Source: Canna indica
Taxonomy: Eukaryota > Streptophyta > Magnoliopsida > Zingiberales > Cannaceae
DNA length: 64,000 nucleotides
Assembly: GCA_034359265.1 (NCBI GenBank)
Contig: CP136890.1
Coordinates: forward strand, 1,366,501-1,430,500
Direction of reading: 5' to 3'
Within the stretch, counting starts at the first letter, position 1. Every line of letters begins with the position of its first letter. A model generated the notes under the pieces. It ran no database searches. It was not told the origin of the DNA and saw nothing but the letters and a program-made list of their open reading frames with translations. Shown here one piece after another: positions 1-10,993 of this stretch. The position numbers were made by a program, and so were the translations under genes.

Positions 1-343
1 CTCGATTACCGCAAATGCTACGATTAACAATTTAAAGTGTAATTTCTTCGGCCATAGATTTCACCCTGGCATGTAACAAGGACACAGATTCTGAAGAGTT
101 AAGAACACAATTAAATTCTTCCCTTCTTAAGCAATTAATTAACATTTATTCCCCCAGAAAGTAACAAAATTAGCATTTAAAATCGAAGAAATAGAACAAA
201 TTAATCACTTGACTATATAAATGGAGAGACCTGCAGATGACGTACGCAAGGGGGCTCCGGCTTTAATGCTTCGTCAATTATCTGATGCTGTCAAATCAAG
301 CGACGCGGACGGTTGCAAAACCCACCATCCATCGGCCGATGCC

Positions 344-553
344 CTACCACACTCCACCGGAGCCCAAGAAACTGAAACCAGGAAAGAAAAAAACCCCGCG
401 TTTACACAATTGGTTTCGTCACCAAAAAATGAGGAAGGGGATTAACCTGAGAGATCGCGGTGGCGCCTGGTCGGCGATGACGCGGATGAAGAAGTAGGCG
501 CTGTGGAGAAGAACCACTACGCCGGCGCAGACGAGGATGAACACTTCCAGCAT
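344..553 (-). CDS. Small single-pass membrane protein, 44 aa, two exons
   Basis: Not assigned to a named family. Exon 1 is 553..447 and exon 2 is 371..344. The donor (CAG|GTTAAT) and acceptor (GGTTTCAG|TTT) are good and the phases match (107 nt + 28 nt). The 44-residue product starts MLEVFILVCAGVVVLLHSAY. It has one hydrophobic segment at about residues 3-24, a basic/amphipathic stretch, and the tail SFLGSGGVW. The ATG at 553 is preferred because it opens directly into the hydrophobic segment. An upstream in-frame ATG at 640 would add a low-complexity leader that reads like 5' UTR. The size, lone helix and clean splice suggest a real micro-protein gene. A chance ORF cannot be excluded. Confidence 0.5.
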
Positions 554-1077
554 CCCCGGGATGCCCTCGTCTCCAGACTGTAGAGAAGAGGAGGAAGGAA
601 AGAAGAACAGCCAGGCCTCTGAAGCCGATCGATCGCGCAACGGATAGAGAATGAGGTAGCTGAGTTGGAGTCTTCTTCTTTAATACTCTACCACTTCTCT
701 TCGAGGGTAACCCGCCACGTCAGCTTTCCATTATTCACAACAAATGTAGTTCGTTGGACTACTATTGTCATTGTTTATTATCTGCGTCTCTCTTTCTCGG
801 GAGCTGACTCGGCAACCAAACATATGCACGCCCCGTTCGGTCTTATACCCACAAATAATGAAGAAACCAATGCATCATTTTCGAATGGTGAGCTGTCGTT
901 TAAACAAAATAAAGAAGAGCCAAAAAAATAATTATCAAAGGCTGTAATTTGAATAAAGAAGATCAGCATCCAACTCATAAGTTCTGAAAATTTTAAAGAC
1001 ATAAATTGGAAAAAAAAAAACATTATGATTTTACGAACCAATCCTAAACTCATTGTTTATTTTTTATTTTACACATA

Positions 1078-1440
1078 GTGGATTTACCCGGACCTCATGT
1101 ATTCTTATAGTATTTCTGGGATCAATTTTTGTATTAGAAGATCTAGGGGTAGTATTACTTACCAATCCTATTTATTTTGCTTTTTCTTTGGGATTGGTTA
1201 AATATCTTAATTATATTTATGGTAATATTCATGAATGATTCAAAATATTCACTTCACTAGTCTGTACAAGTTTTTTTTTCACTAATTACTACTATATCAG
1301 ATACGTCATGGTACGAAATTATTTGGACTACACGATCAAATCAGATTATCAGATCATAGAACGGGACTTTATAAGTAATGTTCAACAAATTAGAATTCAT
1401 TTATCAATCGATTTTTATCTTCCCTTTGAAATATGATGTT
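1078..1440 (+). pseudogene. ndhG: Plastid-derived ndhG remnant (NUPT)
   Basis: Decayed copy of the plastid gene for NADH-plastoquinone oxidoreductase subunit 6. The segment at 1080-1200 reads DLPGP, then, after a frame change, VFLGS and LGVVLLTNPIYFAFSLGL, which are hallmark NdhG sequences. After an internal deletion, 1205-1250 gives an NDSKYS-like match. From 1270 it reads [20 protein letters not shown], then [12 protein letters not shown] and FIFPLKYD, matching the NdhG C-terminal half. The ATG is replaced by GTG, and frameshifts and stops break the frame. This is a plastid-to-nucleus transfer fragment with no expected function. Confidence 0.85.
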
Positions 1441-2021
1441 TTTTTATCATCAACATTTTATAAACAACTAGAATAATAACTAGCATGTCGACGATGCTGG
1501 TAAGCACAATTACTAGAAGAAGATGCTAACCACAAAGTAACGCTTTGGTCGGTTCTCTCAATCGACAAATGATGTTTCTTACTTGGTTGTAAGTAGGGGT
1601 GGAAATTTTATTTGCATTCGCCAACTAAAAACCACATCCATGTATTCGCAAATAAAAACGGATATGAATGTGAATATGAATTTTAAAAAAGATTATTAGA
1701 CGAAAATAATCTGAACTTTGGCTAAATTCTCAATTATGGTCAATCCTTTGATTGATCTCAATTATATATAAGAATTTACATATTAATTTTAATTATAGTC
1801 TGTCATCTATCAACCGTGAATATGATCATTATTTTACTGACATGACAATCCAAGAATGATTTTAAAAAATCCATTCATCATGTGAGCTGAATATACGTAA
1901 GATTAGTTTTTTAATAAAACTTTTAGTTGGGTCCCATTTCTCTCTTTCTCCTTCTCTTTCTTTTCTTCTCCCCTCCCGTGTTGTCATTCCATCACCATCA
2001 CAAAAGTCCACCTTTCTCTCT

Positions 2022-2340
2022 CTACATGCGCTCATACTCCTCCGCCTCGCAGTCGACCACCACAAAGTCAGCGTCGCCGGCAACGAGCTCGACGAGGTTG
2101 ACCGCCTCTGGCCTCAGCGCCTCCAATGAGGACTGTAGCTCGTCGAGGCTGCGAACGATGCGGCCACCGGTCTGGTGGGCAGCAACGACCAATGCTAGGG
2201 TGGTGGGGCCGGCGGAGTCGGTGCAGGCCTTGATCATTAGGGGCACGCCACTCCCAGCTGCCAGCGCCGACACGAACTAGACCATCTTCTATGAAGTAGC
2301 TATCGATCTGAGCATGGGCAGCACAAGGAAGACGTTGCAA
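2022..2340 (-). pseudogene. DUF1442 gene fragment inside Pack-MULE 1
   Basis: The minus strand reads FVSALAAGSGVPLMIKACTD, then AGPTTLALVVAAHQTGGRIV, then a DELQSSLEALRPEAVNLVE stretch and DADFVVVDCEAEEYERM before a stop. The SALAAG, AAxxTGGR and DFVVVDC blocks are characteristic of the plant DUF1442 family, an uncharacterised methyltransferase-like fold. A TAG precedes FVSALAAG in the same frame, and the reading stops at YERM, where family members continue. Only the N-terminal half to third is present, so this is a captured and decayed fragment. Confidence 0.65.
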
Positions 2341-2908
2341 TTATTTTATGAGATGGGTTATGGTGTGGCAGATGCTGGGAGTTTACTTGCTCTCTTTCTC
2401 TCCCTCTTTTTTGTTTGTGGAATTTGATCCTCTGCCATTAGTTGATCAGGTGCATGCTCTGTTTTTGTATAAAGCAAGATGAGTGCAAAAATACTCTTTT
2501 CTCTTCTCTTATAAGCTTCTTGTGTAAAGAATGAAGGAAAATTCTCTCCCCACTTGCAAGTATCACTATTTGTGTTAATGACATTCAATATTTGGAATTT
2601 AATGTTTTTTTTCAAATTTTATGATGGCAGATTCTGAATCAATCTTCAAACTTTCCCCACAAAAATCAAAGTCAAGATCTTCTTGTCCAAGTCTGACTCT
2701 TTTAATACCATTCAAAGAGGAAGCTTTTGACTCCATGGCCAACAACTAGCTAGAATTAATATGATCCTCTGCTTTCCTGTTCTTCATCGAGGTTGTGAAT
2801 CTCATTTGTGACCTTACCATCGATATCGCAGGTGATGCTTGCGCCTCCAAATTCCGAACCAGTGATTGGCACGATGGCAGAGGATAGCAACCTCATTGAC
2901 TGCGATCA

Positions 2909-3257
2909 CTACGTCATGATTGCTCTGGTGAGAACAAGCGCCATAATGTCGAATGGCCCCTTCATCCTGAGAGAAGGATGTGCTCTGGTGTGAACATGTA
3001 TGCTCGACCGCGGCGGCGACCGGATTGATACGTCCAATTTCCCCATAGGTTCGAGGGCATCGATCTCCCAGAGTTCAGGGATCACATTGCACGAGTGGTG
3101 GAGGAACGAATAGTTCTGGTTGATCGGGTCGGACACAACGGCAGGTGGCCCAGTCGAGCTCGCCACCACCGCCGCCGAATAGGTCCTCCAAGGGAGGCGA
3201 ACGCCCAGATTGATCCCCAGAGACATCAACTGGTTCTAGCGGAGGCAACTCCTCCAT
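2909..3257 (-). pseudogene. Unrecognised captured coding fragment inside Pack-MULE 1
   Basis: A GC-rich minus-strand piece begins with ATG at 3257 (MEELPPLEPVDVSGDQSG, then a Gly run, GELDW). After an apparent frame change it continues as VVSDPINQNYSFLHHSCNVI, PELWEID and HPSLRMKGPFDIMAL. The upstream sequence 3258-3370 resembles a CT-rich plant 5' UTR, so the piece seems to hold the 5' end of a gene. The family was not recognised. A stop interrupts the first frame and no single frame stays open, so it is probably non-functional. Confidence 0.4.
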
Positions 3258-5959
3258 CGATCTGGTGAGAGTCTGCAGAACACAGCCTCGATCGATCGCC
3301 TGCAGTGCAGCAGAGAGAGAAAGATTCGGGTGGAGATGGAGCGGCAGGAGGAAGAAAAGAAGGAGAAGAGATAACCTGGACCCAATTAAAAAGTCATAGG
3401 AATATCATTATTAAAAGCCATCCGACGTGTATGGCTGACATGGCAACTAAGATTTTTTAAATTATTTTTAGATCGCCACGTCAGCGAAATAATGACTCTA
3501 CTTACGGTTGACAGACGACATATCACAATTAGAACCAATGTGTAAGTTCTTATATACAATTGAGACCAATCAAAGGATTGGCCACAATTGAGAATTCGGT
3601 CAAAGTTCAGGTCATTTTCGTCTAATAACCCTTTAAGAAAAATCTATCCATGCGAATAAGAATATGGATGAGGATTCGTACCGTATCCGCACCGCATATC
3701 CACATACGAAAAATTACAATTTTACTCATATATAAGCTACTTAATATATATTATATAGGCAGAATTTATGATAAATTATATATGAAACTCTAGTATGTTA
3801 TTAATTATTATGAATTTTAATGAAGTAAGTTAATATTTTTTATTAAATGCATGTCGATACAGATGCGATGCGGATATGAATATGATATGGATTCATATGT
3901 AATGGATATAGTGCAGATGCGGATGTGCGGTGTGGATGCGGATAATAAGCAATCATTGAACAATATGGCTATAAAAAAGTCAATAAAACATGTGCAATTG
4001 AAGACATTAAGCAAATTAAAGAACACTTACTTCAGGGTATAAGCACCCCCAGCTTTGACCTTTCCACAATCCTTGCATCCTCATATCCCATCATCTTCTC
4101 TCTTCACAGCATACTGAATGAAACCATAATATAATTATCAAGAAGAATAACAATGAGTAAATGGAACAAGGATTGACTATAAGAACAGAAAATTGCTATA
4201 GAATAGCTCCAGAGTTGGAAATAATATTAATTGACAAAGGGGCATGAGTGTGAGAATAACAATAGCAACAATTGTTAAACTAGATATTAAAGCACACATT
4301 TCAGTAGTCAACAAACAGAGTTTGACCTTCAAAGAATCCTCTGAGTGCCTTGCAAGGCAAAACCTTCAGCAAGTACTTGCCATCTAGAAGGCAAGGGAAG
4401 AGAAAATACGCTGAAGCCAGCTTATATGCAACTACACTTTTCAAACCTGGCCCATGCACCGCACTCACATATATGATAACCAACTTGATTTCATATGCAA
4501 GCCTTAGGAAGTCCACGAATAGATAGACACAACCTCAAAAAGAATTACAATTACCTTCCAGCAGCACTCACAGAAGTACTTTGCATGCTGAACACTTCCA
4601 TTTTCCTTATTTGCTTTTGCAAGCTAGCACCATACCTGGTACCTGGAAGACAGCATCAGGATCAGAAACTATTATATTAGTAAGTGGTTTAGTCCCACCT
4701 CAGGTAATTACAAAGGCTAGAGATATATATATACATATGTTATACACCTCTACTTATGAGATCTTTTGATGGAAATTTGAAGGAATGCAAATTATGACTA
4801 TTAGTTAATATAATAATAATCAAATAAAGATGACACTTGGCACTTGGGTCACTTGGCCTTGGCCTGAAAAAAATAATTATATATATATATTTATATCTAT
4901 TAATTTTGCATTTTAAATAGCTATTTTCGAAAAGTAACCTTTTTTCATAAAAGGCGCTTAAGATATTATAAATACTTGTTTCCTCCAAATGAATCTTATG
5001 ATTTTTCTCTAACGTGTTCTTGTAGAAAATTTCGGATCTTGCTATCCGAAATTTCTATGCTAGCTTTATAAAATTCTGAAGAAAATTCGCCATCAACCCG
5101 GAAGCAAATAAGTGGAGGCACATAAATTCCTTAAGGATAGTGAATGCACTATCAAAGTCATCAAATCCTAGCTGCGCTTAAAAAAAAAAAATCCTAACAG
5201 AAACAGCTGATGAGCTGAAGAAAGATCAAAACATCAGTTTTGTATAAATTCATAAATTTCAGAATCTCTCGTAAACTGCATACCATATTTGCCAACAATT
5301 CCGGCCTTCTTGGTGCGTTTAGTCTGCATTTCAATTAGGAACAAAAAAAATCAGGCAATATTGTGATAACCAAACGAGATTTAGGACTTTAGGTAATTAG
5401 TCATCAGCAAGAACTAGACAAACTTTTAATCATTTCTCTTAAGTCCAAGCCTAACAAAGAACCTGTATTGAATTATCGACGTCTCTACCCACTCTACCTA
5501 CTAGCAATAGAAAGGGACACGTGTGAATATATTAAACTACAATCATGTCATGGATCATCTTCCTTAAAGAACACGCATTACACTGTGAAAACTGAAAAGT
5601 AATCCTTCTTCTTCATTCAAACAGTAACTATGTTGTGATTTAACCATAAAAAGTTAGCTCGATCAAAAAATTAGGTTTTTGAAATGTTAGCAATCCTAAA
5701 AGGCCTTGTATAGCTTTTAAAAACTATGGGCAGAACATTTATCCTATAACTAGGACAAAATTAATCAAAAATCCCCACAGATATTAGACTCCGGCATAGT
5801 GTTCATAGCAGTCCCGAATACTTCCATTATACCCAGAACAAGATTTTACAAGTACGCAAAAATTAGAATTCGTCAAATGTAGCATATAGAGAGGAGCAAA
5901 AAACTAGAGATAGAGGAACGTACCATTGCGAGCGAAATCGGTGATCCGGTCTTCGATCG

Positions 5960-6112
5960 CGACACCGAAACCCTAAACACCAAAATTGATGAACGGTTGC
6001 CCATTTGACGTGGCCTTCTTAATAGCTAAACCCTATTCTCTAGCGCTTGCAGCCGTCCGATCTCATCACTCGCATCTCGCCCGCTTGCGAATTATGGGCC
6101 TCATTGGGCCAA
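5960..6112 (-). promoter_or_regulatory. Ribosomal-protein-type promoter with telo-box and site II motifs
   Basis: Upstream of the RPL37A ATG lie a telo-box (AAACCCTAA, 5968-5976) and two TGGGCC site II elements 10 bp apart (6095-6100, 6105-6110). In plants this pair marks promoters of ribosomal-protein and other growth-associated genes. The promoter looks intact although the coding exons are damaged. Confidence 0.7.
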
Positions 6113-6125
6113 CTTAGATCACGCA

Positions 6126-6213
6126 AAGAAGTGCTTCAGACTGCGGTTGCAGAGATCAAGGCTTGTTCTCCTGAGTCCTGAGAGAGAAGAAGTGCTTCAG
6201 ACTGCGGTTGCAG
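6126..6213. repeat. 27-bp exact direct repeat, two copies
   Basis: Identical 27-mers at 6126-6152 and 6187-6213 (core GTGCTTCAGACTGCGGTTGC) are separated by 34 bp. This is probably a small slippage or repair duplication just upstream of the RPL37A promoter. Confidence 0.8.
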
Positions 6214-6966
6214 CAAAGGAATAAAATCCAGACTAAGCGAGGAGTCATCTCATCATCTGAATTGGACGACGCAGAGAGCAGGATACACTCCGAGACTGAA
6301 GAGTTCTCGCTCATTGGTTGGATGTTATGGGTTCCATGATTCAATTAATTGTATCCGCACTGTCATTTTGGTGGGAGTGTCACATGGAACTGCCGATGAG
6401 AACAGAGAAGATCGAAACCCACAGGCATATTCCCCCAGAAACATGTGCATAATTTATCAGGGAGAATTTCTTGTGCGGTTATTTCTTTAGCAATAGTTTC
6501 AGCAAACACTAAACAGCAGTGTGATAATTTTATCTTCGGGGTCAGGCGCAGAGGGGAAGGACTTGATCAAATTGGTTGGGTTTGGCTTTTAGTCACTGGG
6601 TCATTATTGTTGAGATGATCAATAATTCCAAATTGAATAGTTTATCAAGCACCGAGCTTTTGTTGAATATCAATCGATCGTTAATTATTGTGGAGTTTGA
6701 ATTAGTCATTTTGGACTTTGAATTAATAGTCATATAAGAATTTCTACCCTTTTCAAGTGGTTCTTGACACCAACTCCAGGTCAAGTAGTTCCAATGCTAA
6801 GCCCGGTTCAAGACATTTAGACCGGCCGCTTTCATATTTGAAGTGGTTTCAGAACTTGGGTTTGACCTGCAGTTAATTTGAACCAGCGTTCGGCTTTCAG
6901 ATCCAGTACATTAACCGAACCACACTGATTTTTCCAATTAATTCGATAGGTTAATTTTAAAAATAT

Positions 6967-7254
6967 GGTAAATTACACTAACCTTCCATTAGATTGAGTA
7001 AAATTACACTGATCTCTTCTCTATTTGTAATTTTATTTTATAACCTCCTTGAGTTTTATAAAAGATTACATAAACCTCCCCTATTACGAAATAAGATTAC
7101 ACAAATCTCCTCTAAATTTTGTAAATTATTACACAGACCTCCCCTAAAATAATTACTTAAAGATTACTCAGGGAAGATGATTATAACCTGGACAAATAGA
7201 AGGGGGGTCAGTATAATTTCACTAAACCTCAGGAGAGGTCAGTATAATTTATCC
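6967..7254. mobile_element. GGTAAATTACAC-type MITE, copy 1
   Basis: Terminal inverted repeats start GGTAAATTACACT and end AGTATAATTTATCC. The interior has repeated blocks of TTACACAAACCTCCCC type. Flanks are TAAAAATAT (6958-6966) and TAAAAAATAT after the right end, a target duplication of about 9 bp with one extra A. It is a diverged sister of the copy at 30112-30398. The 9-bp duplication points to a Mutator-like MITE. Confidence 0.75.
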
Positions 7255-7425
7255 TAAAAAATATGTTCAATTAACGACTAAAGGTATTCCAGATATTTTC
7301 AGTGAATTAACCGATCGATTTGTCCAATTAATTAATCGAACCAATCGATCCTCGACATTACCACAATCCATTACAGCTACAAGAAAACAGGGCATTTTTT
7401 TAAAGAAAAAATATATATCATAGCA

Positions 7426-7703
7426 GGTGGAGATCATTACTAATGAACGATTGAGATGTGTCAACGAGAGAAATAGAAGGTGAAGATCAATTACTAATGA
7501 ACGATTGAGATGTGTCAACGGGAGAAATAGAAGGTGGAGATCAATTACTAATGAACGATTGAGATGTGTCAACGAGAGAAATAGAAGGTGAAGATCAATT
7601 ACTAATGAACGATTGAGATGTGTCAACGGGAGAAATAGAAGGTGGAGATCAATTACTAATGAACGATTGATATGCGTCAGCGGGAGGAATAGAAGGTGGA
7701 GAT
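7426..7703. repeat. 54-bp minisatellite, about five units
   Basis: The 54-bp unit begins GAAGGTG at 7476, 7530, 7584, 7638 and 7692, with a partial unit to the left. Units alternate between GAGAGAAATAG/GTGAAG and GGGAGAAATAG/GTGGAG variants, giving a 108-bp higher-order period. Because 54 is a multiple of 3, the minus strand stays open and would encode an 18-residue repeat (SLVIDLHLLFLSLTHLNR). This is probably non-coding tandem amplification. Confidence 0.9.
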
Positions 7704-9057
7704 GTGCCGCCAGTCACGTCTTCGCTCGTAATTAAAAACGATTCCCTATCTTACAAAATTTATGATAAAGTTCCATAAATGCAAGATCAACGCAACAAGC
7801 GTGCATAATGGACGGACGAGATCATTTTGTTCTTTCCTCCGCCTACCGTCTGACTCGGCTCTGATCATGCGCATCGCATGAAAGCAATTAAGACCAGCAT
7901 TTAGACGCTTATCCATGTGTCTATCCAAGCGAGCTGGGATTAAATGGGTTCGCCAATTTAATATTACACAAAAAGTGGAGGACTACCCTGCAAAAAAAAA
8001 GGAAGGGGAGGGGAATTAGGAAATTAACATAATTAATTAATTAGGAGGGGTATGATATATAATGTCGTATCTCATTGTAGTTGATTCCAAAGATCAATAG
8101 GACGTCTCTCCTCCAACCTAATAAATTAGTCCTAGTACTTGAATCCAAAGCTGCAAGGACGCACCGTTACATGCTTTTTCTTCCCCCTGCTTAATGGATG
8201 GGGGACGGAGTCAGTTCGTCGAACTCCGTAGATTGACGGGGCCCACCGCGAGAGTTCTAACATTAGATTCGTCTTGTGGGGATTAGTTCTTGGGGTTCGA
8301 ACAGGATACAGGAATGGAGAAAATAAATAAATAAATAAAAATTGTGCATATATACCATGTATATGTATAAATAATTAAAATACCTGTGCATGCGTACTTG
8401 TACTCATACGAGTATGTCTATAATAACTAATTGGTATCATAGAGGGTAAAACATGAGGATGTATCGGACTAGACTAACTCTTTCGGTTCGATCGAATCGG
8501 ACCCGAATTCGTTCATACTCGTGAACCAAATTCAGATCGAGTCAATCACAACTCAGGCTGAAACATCAAACATCAACATCACTAAGAACTCGAAATAATG
8601 AGTAAGCCATCTTCAAGATAAATTTCGATCTGTTCAATATATATTTTCGCGAGATTTTGGGAGGCACTATCGCCTAAAAAATCTCTAACATGTCTCATGA
8701 CATGGACACGATGCACATCGGCTATACACTTGATTTTAATTTCATATCGACTATATACTTGATTCTAATTTCATATCCACAATCTAAGATTTAATTATTC
8801 TTATTTGAACGTTAGAATATCTTTGCAAGTCATCATTTAAGTCGTGTCGAACCAAAAGACATGAATGCCCGCATCACACGATCTTCAAGCAAGAACAATA
8901 TGTGATGAAATGTATAATCCATGCGATGTAGTCATATAATGGTCAATTTATTTCACTCGATGCGATAAGATTAAAGCGTTGCAGTTTAGGTGGATTCTAA
9001 CTCCTCAATTCTTAAACTAAGTAGGTTAAGTTAGGTCAAAGTGAATAGTTCCTTTAC
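7704..9057. other. Gene-free spacer
   Basis: AT-rich sequence with short homopolymers. No ORF shows a domain, splice structure or family motif. Confidence 0.5.
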
Positions 9058-9066
9058 ACTTGCAAG

Positions 9067-9285
9067 CATGGATGACAATTTTATTTGTATACCATCAAAT
9101 AAATTTTGCATCAGCGTCGTATGATTCATATTTGATTTATATCCATAAATAATAATGAATATTGATGCATATATGAATTTAAAAATCTTTTATCCACATG
9201 AATGTGGTGCATATATGAATGCAGATGCATTGTATTCGCATCACATTATTGTGTATAGATAATTATTATTTTATCAATTTTTATG

Positions 9286-9320
<35 letters not shown>

Positions 9321-9577
9321 TTACTTAATATATATCATATATATGTTTTATATCAAATTACATATTAACCCCCAGTAAATCATTAATTTTTATGAGTTTT
9401 AACAATATATATTTAAAAATATTATTTATTAATTTTTTATTAAATATGGTACAAATGAGGATGCATGTGCAAATATCCGCAACTGAATATAATGCAAATA
9501 CAAATATATTAATATGAAGTGTGGGACATATACAGATAATACGATATTTATATCGTATCTGATCTATTGTCATCCCC
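9067..9577. mobile_element. hAT-like MITE with perfect target duplication
   Basis: The element runs from GGATGACAATTTTATTTG to CTATTGTCATCCCC, with short terminal inverted repeats around GGATGACAAT. It is flanked by perfect ACTTGCAAG copies at 9058-9066 and 9578-9586. The interior holds GGATAT/TGAATATG-type degenerate repeats and a (TA)n run at about 9289-9318. It is related to the repeat that surrounds Pack-MULE 1 and gives that family its best-defined ends. Confidence 0.8.
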
Positions 9578-9586
9578 ACTTGCAAG

Positions 9587-10940
9587 AAAATGTTCTTAGA
9601 TGTTCCTTTTGGCCATGCTTCCTAAGAGCAAATAAATATATGAAATAACGTTAATCATTTTTATAGTGGCAATGATTGATCATCATTCATAAACCACACA
9701 ATGGCTTAAGGGTTGAGGATGTCAAGATGCTTGGAAAACGAGGTCAAAGTGGCTCGAGGAGGTTTAGACTAAATATGTCCATTAATGGACCAACTCTTTT
9801 CATTGGTCTCTTCCATGGTGTGGCCTTTTGGCCAACAAGAATAATAGAGATCTCTCAATTAATGTTTTTTTTTTCAAAAAAAAAATCAATTTTAACTCCA
9901 ATTTCTATCTAAATATTCAAACCAAAGCAAACTCATTTTGGATCTTACTTGGTATTGGATTATTTGATGTTCAAAGCTGTAAAACTTTGCATTTACTATG
10001 TATCCATCATATCAATAAGGACCAATTACAATATATATCACAAGCTATCATCAAATTAACAAATATACTCATAATCATCTCTAGATTATGAGTACTATGA
10101 CGATTTTGATCTAGCGCGATATGACTGGACGACATTTGCAAAAAGAATTTGGACGTTGTAATATAATTTCATACCAAATAAAACCCCTGTATAGATTTTT
10201 TCCTAATGCTTAGTATAATCGATAAGAGTATTATTACATGGAAAAAAAATTATATAGCGTTATGCTTTCTATTAATCTAATTATTTTTTAAAATAATATG
10301 CATGAGTTTTAATTTGGAACAATTTTTTGGAATCATAATAGTTTTATTTTCATGATTTTCGAATTTAAAATAAAATACAGAGAATATTTTTTTACAAAAT
10401 ATTTAAACTGCTTAAAGATATTTACAAAATCAACCTGCTAAATCGAGATCCAAGACAAATTTCTATTTTTTTTGCTATTATATTTTGAAAATAGGATGTA
10501 ATATGAAAATAATGAAAAAAAATAAGAGAAAGACGCGATAAATATTATCTACCGCAGTTAACGTTATGCTTCCTCGTAAAGTTATGCGATAAAGTACAAC
10601 GTAAGCATCCTCCATCGCACGTTTCATGGCCGCGTGTGGATCGGAAAGCATCAACGACCTTGGGAGAAGGGACGAAGAAATCGACGGCAGATGAAGACGG
10701 TCGCATACAATCGTTTCTACGCTCGGTAAGTAAGTATCACGGTGATGACTCAAAGCTTCTCTCGCTCTGTAACCGGCGTCCCATAAACTGTTCCTTAGGT
10801 TTTTACGTATTATTTAGCCCCTATAACTTTCTGTAATTACGAAGCAACCGCGTAATTAATGCCGAAGAGCAGGGGCATTTGAGGAACATCAGATTCGACG
10901 GACTTATAACCCGGTTCCGCCTCAATTCGCCTTCCCTGTT
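9587..10940. other. Gene-free spacer and upstream region of the DUF1639 gene
   Basis: AT-rich with no supportable ORF. From about 10620 base composition rises, which fits a proximal promoter. No TATA box could be assigned with confidence. Confidence 0.45.
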
Positions 10941-10945
10941 CTCCC

Positions 10946-10948
<3 letters not shown>

Positions 10949-10992
<44 letters not shown>
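10949..10992. repeat. (CT)n microsatellite in the 5' leader
   Basis: About 22 CT units lie in a pyrimidine-rich region of the likely DUF1639 5' UTR. CT/GA tracts near transcription starts are common in plant promoters. Confidence 0.9.

Positions 10993-10993
<1 letters not shown>

Larger units (their letters stand above)
1691..3631. mobile_element. Pack-MULE-like TIR element 1
   Basis: Long imperfect terminal inverted repeats of about 215 bp (1691-1905 and about 3417-3631, outermost bases GRTTATTAGACGAAAAT) bound a 1.9-kb element. Candidate 9-bp target duplications are TTTAAAAAA (1682-1690) and TTTAAGAAA (3632-3640), with one mismatch. No transposase is visible. The interior is GC-richer and holds two gene-like fragments: a DUF1442 piece and an unrecognised start-codon region. 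Long TIRs, 9-bp duplications and captured coding pieces are the signature of non-autonomous Mutator-like Pack-MULEs. Confidence 0.75.
1591..3960. mobile_element. GGATAT-rich dispersed repeat, interrupted by Pack-MULE 1
   Basis: The two pieces 1591-1690 and 3632-3960 are rich in degenerate GGATATGAATATG / CGGATGCGGAT strings. Their left edge reads GTAGGGGTGGAAATTTTATTTG. Related sequence occurs near 9067-9577, 33031-33195 and 49195-49450. The left edge abuts the remnant of the last RPL37A exon and the right edge lies in the preceding intron. A clear right terminus or target duplication was not found, so the boundaries are approximate. Confidence 0.45.
1541..5926 (-). pseudogene. RPL37A: 60S ribosomal protein L37a (eL43) gene, disrupted
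   Basis: Intact family members are about 92-aa zinc-binding proteins of the large ribosomal subunit. Exon 1 (5926..5924) is only the ATG, followed by GTACG, typical of plant RPL37A. Exon 2 (5323..5284) encodes TKRTKKAGIVGKY. Exon 3 (4642..4555) begins TRYGASLQKQIRKMEV, then loses one base, so the following QHAKYFCE is out of frame. Exon 4 (4113..4031) encodes YAVKREDDGI, a TGA in place of the conserved Trp codon, then GCKDCGKVKAGGAYT. A degenerate last exon is probably left at 1582..1541, reading VRNIICRLREPTKA (family VRSTIRRLREQTEA). The expected sequence just before it is lost at the junction with a repeat carrying a Pack-MULE-like element. Splice sites are preserved, so this is a once-spliced gene or segmental copy and not a retrocopy. 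Confidence 0.85.
5927..6966. other. Gene-free spacer
   Basis: Beyond the RPL37A promoter there is no supported gene. The short ORFs lack splice logic or recognisable motifs. The only structure seen is a 27-bp direct repeat at 6126 and 6187. Confidence 0.5.

Noticed and set aside
4301..4516. 71-codon minus ORF between RPL37A exons 3 and 4
   Set aside because: Lies in the intron and shows no RPL37A or other family match.
7267..7626. 119-codon minus ORF with 18-residue repeats
   Set aside because: Produced by a 54-bp minisatellite; no conserved start context or domain.
7420..7703. CRISPR-like array
   Set aside because: Units are contiguous with no unique spacers, and the genome is a plant.
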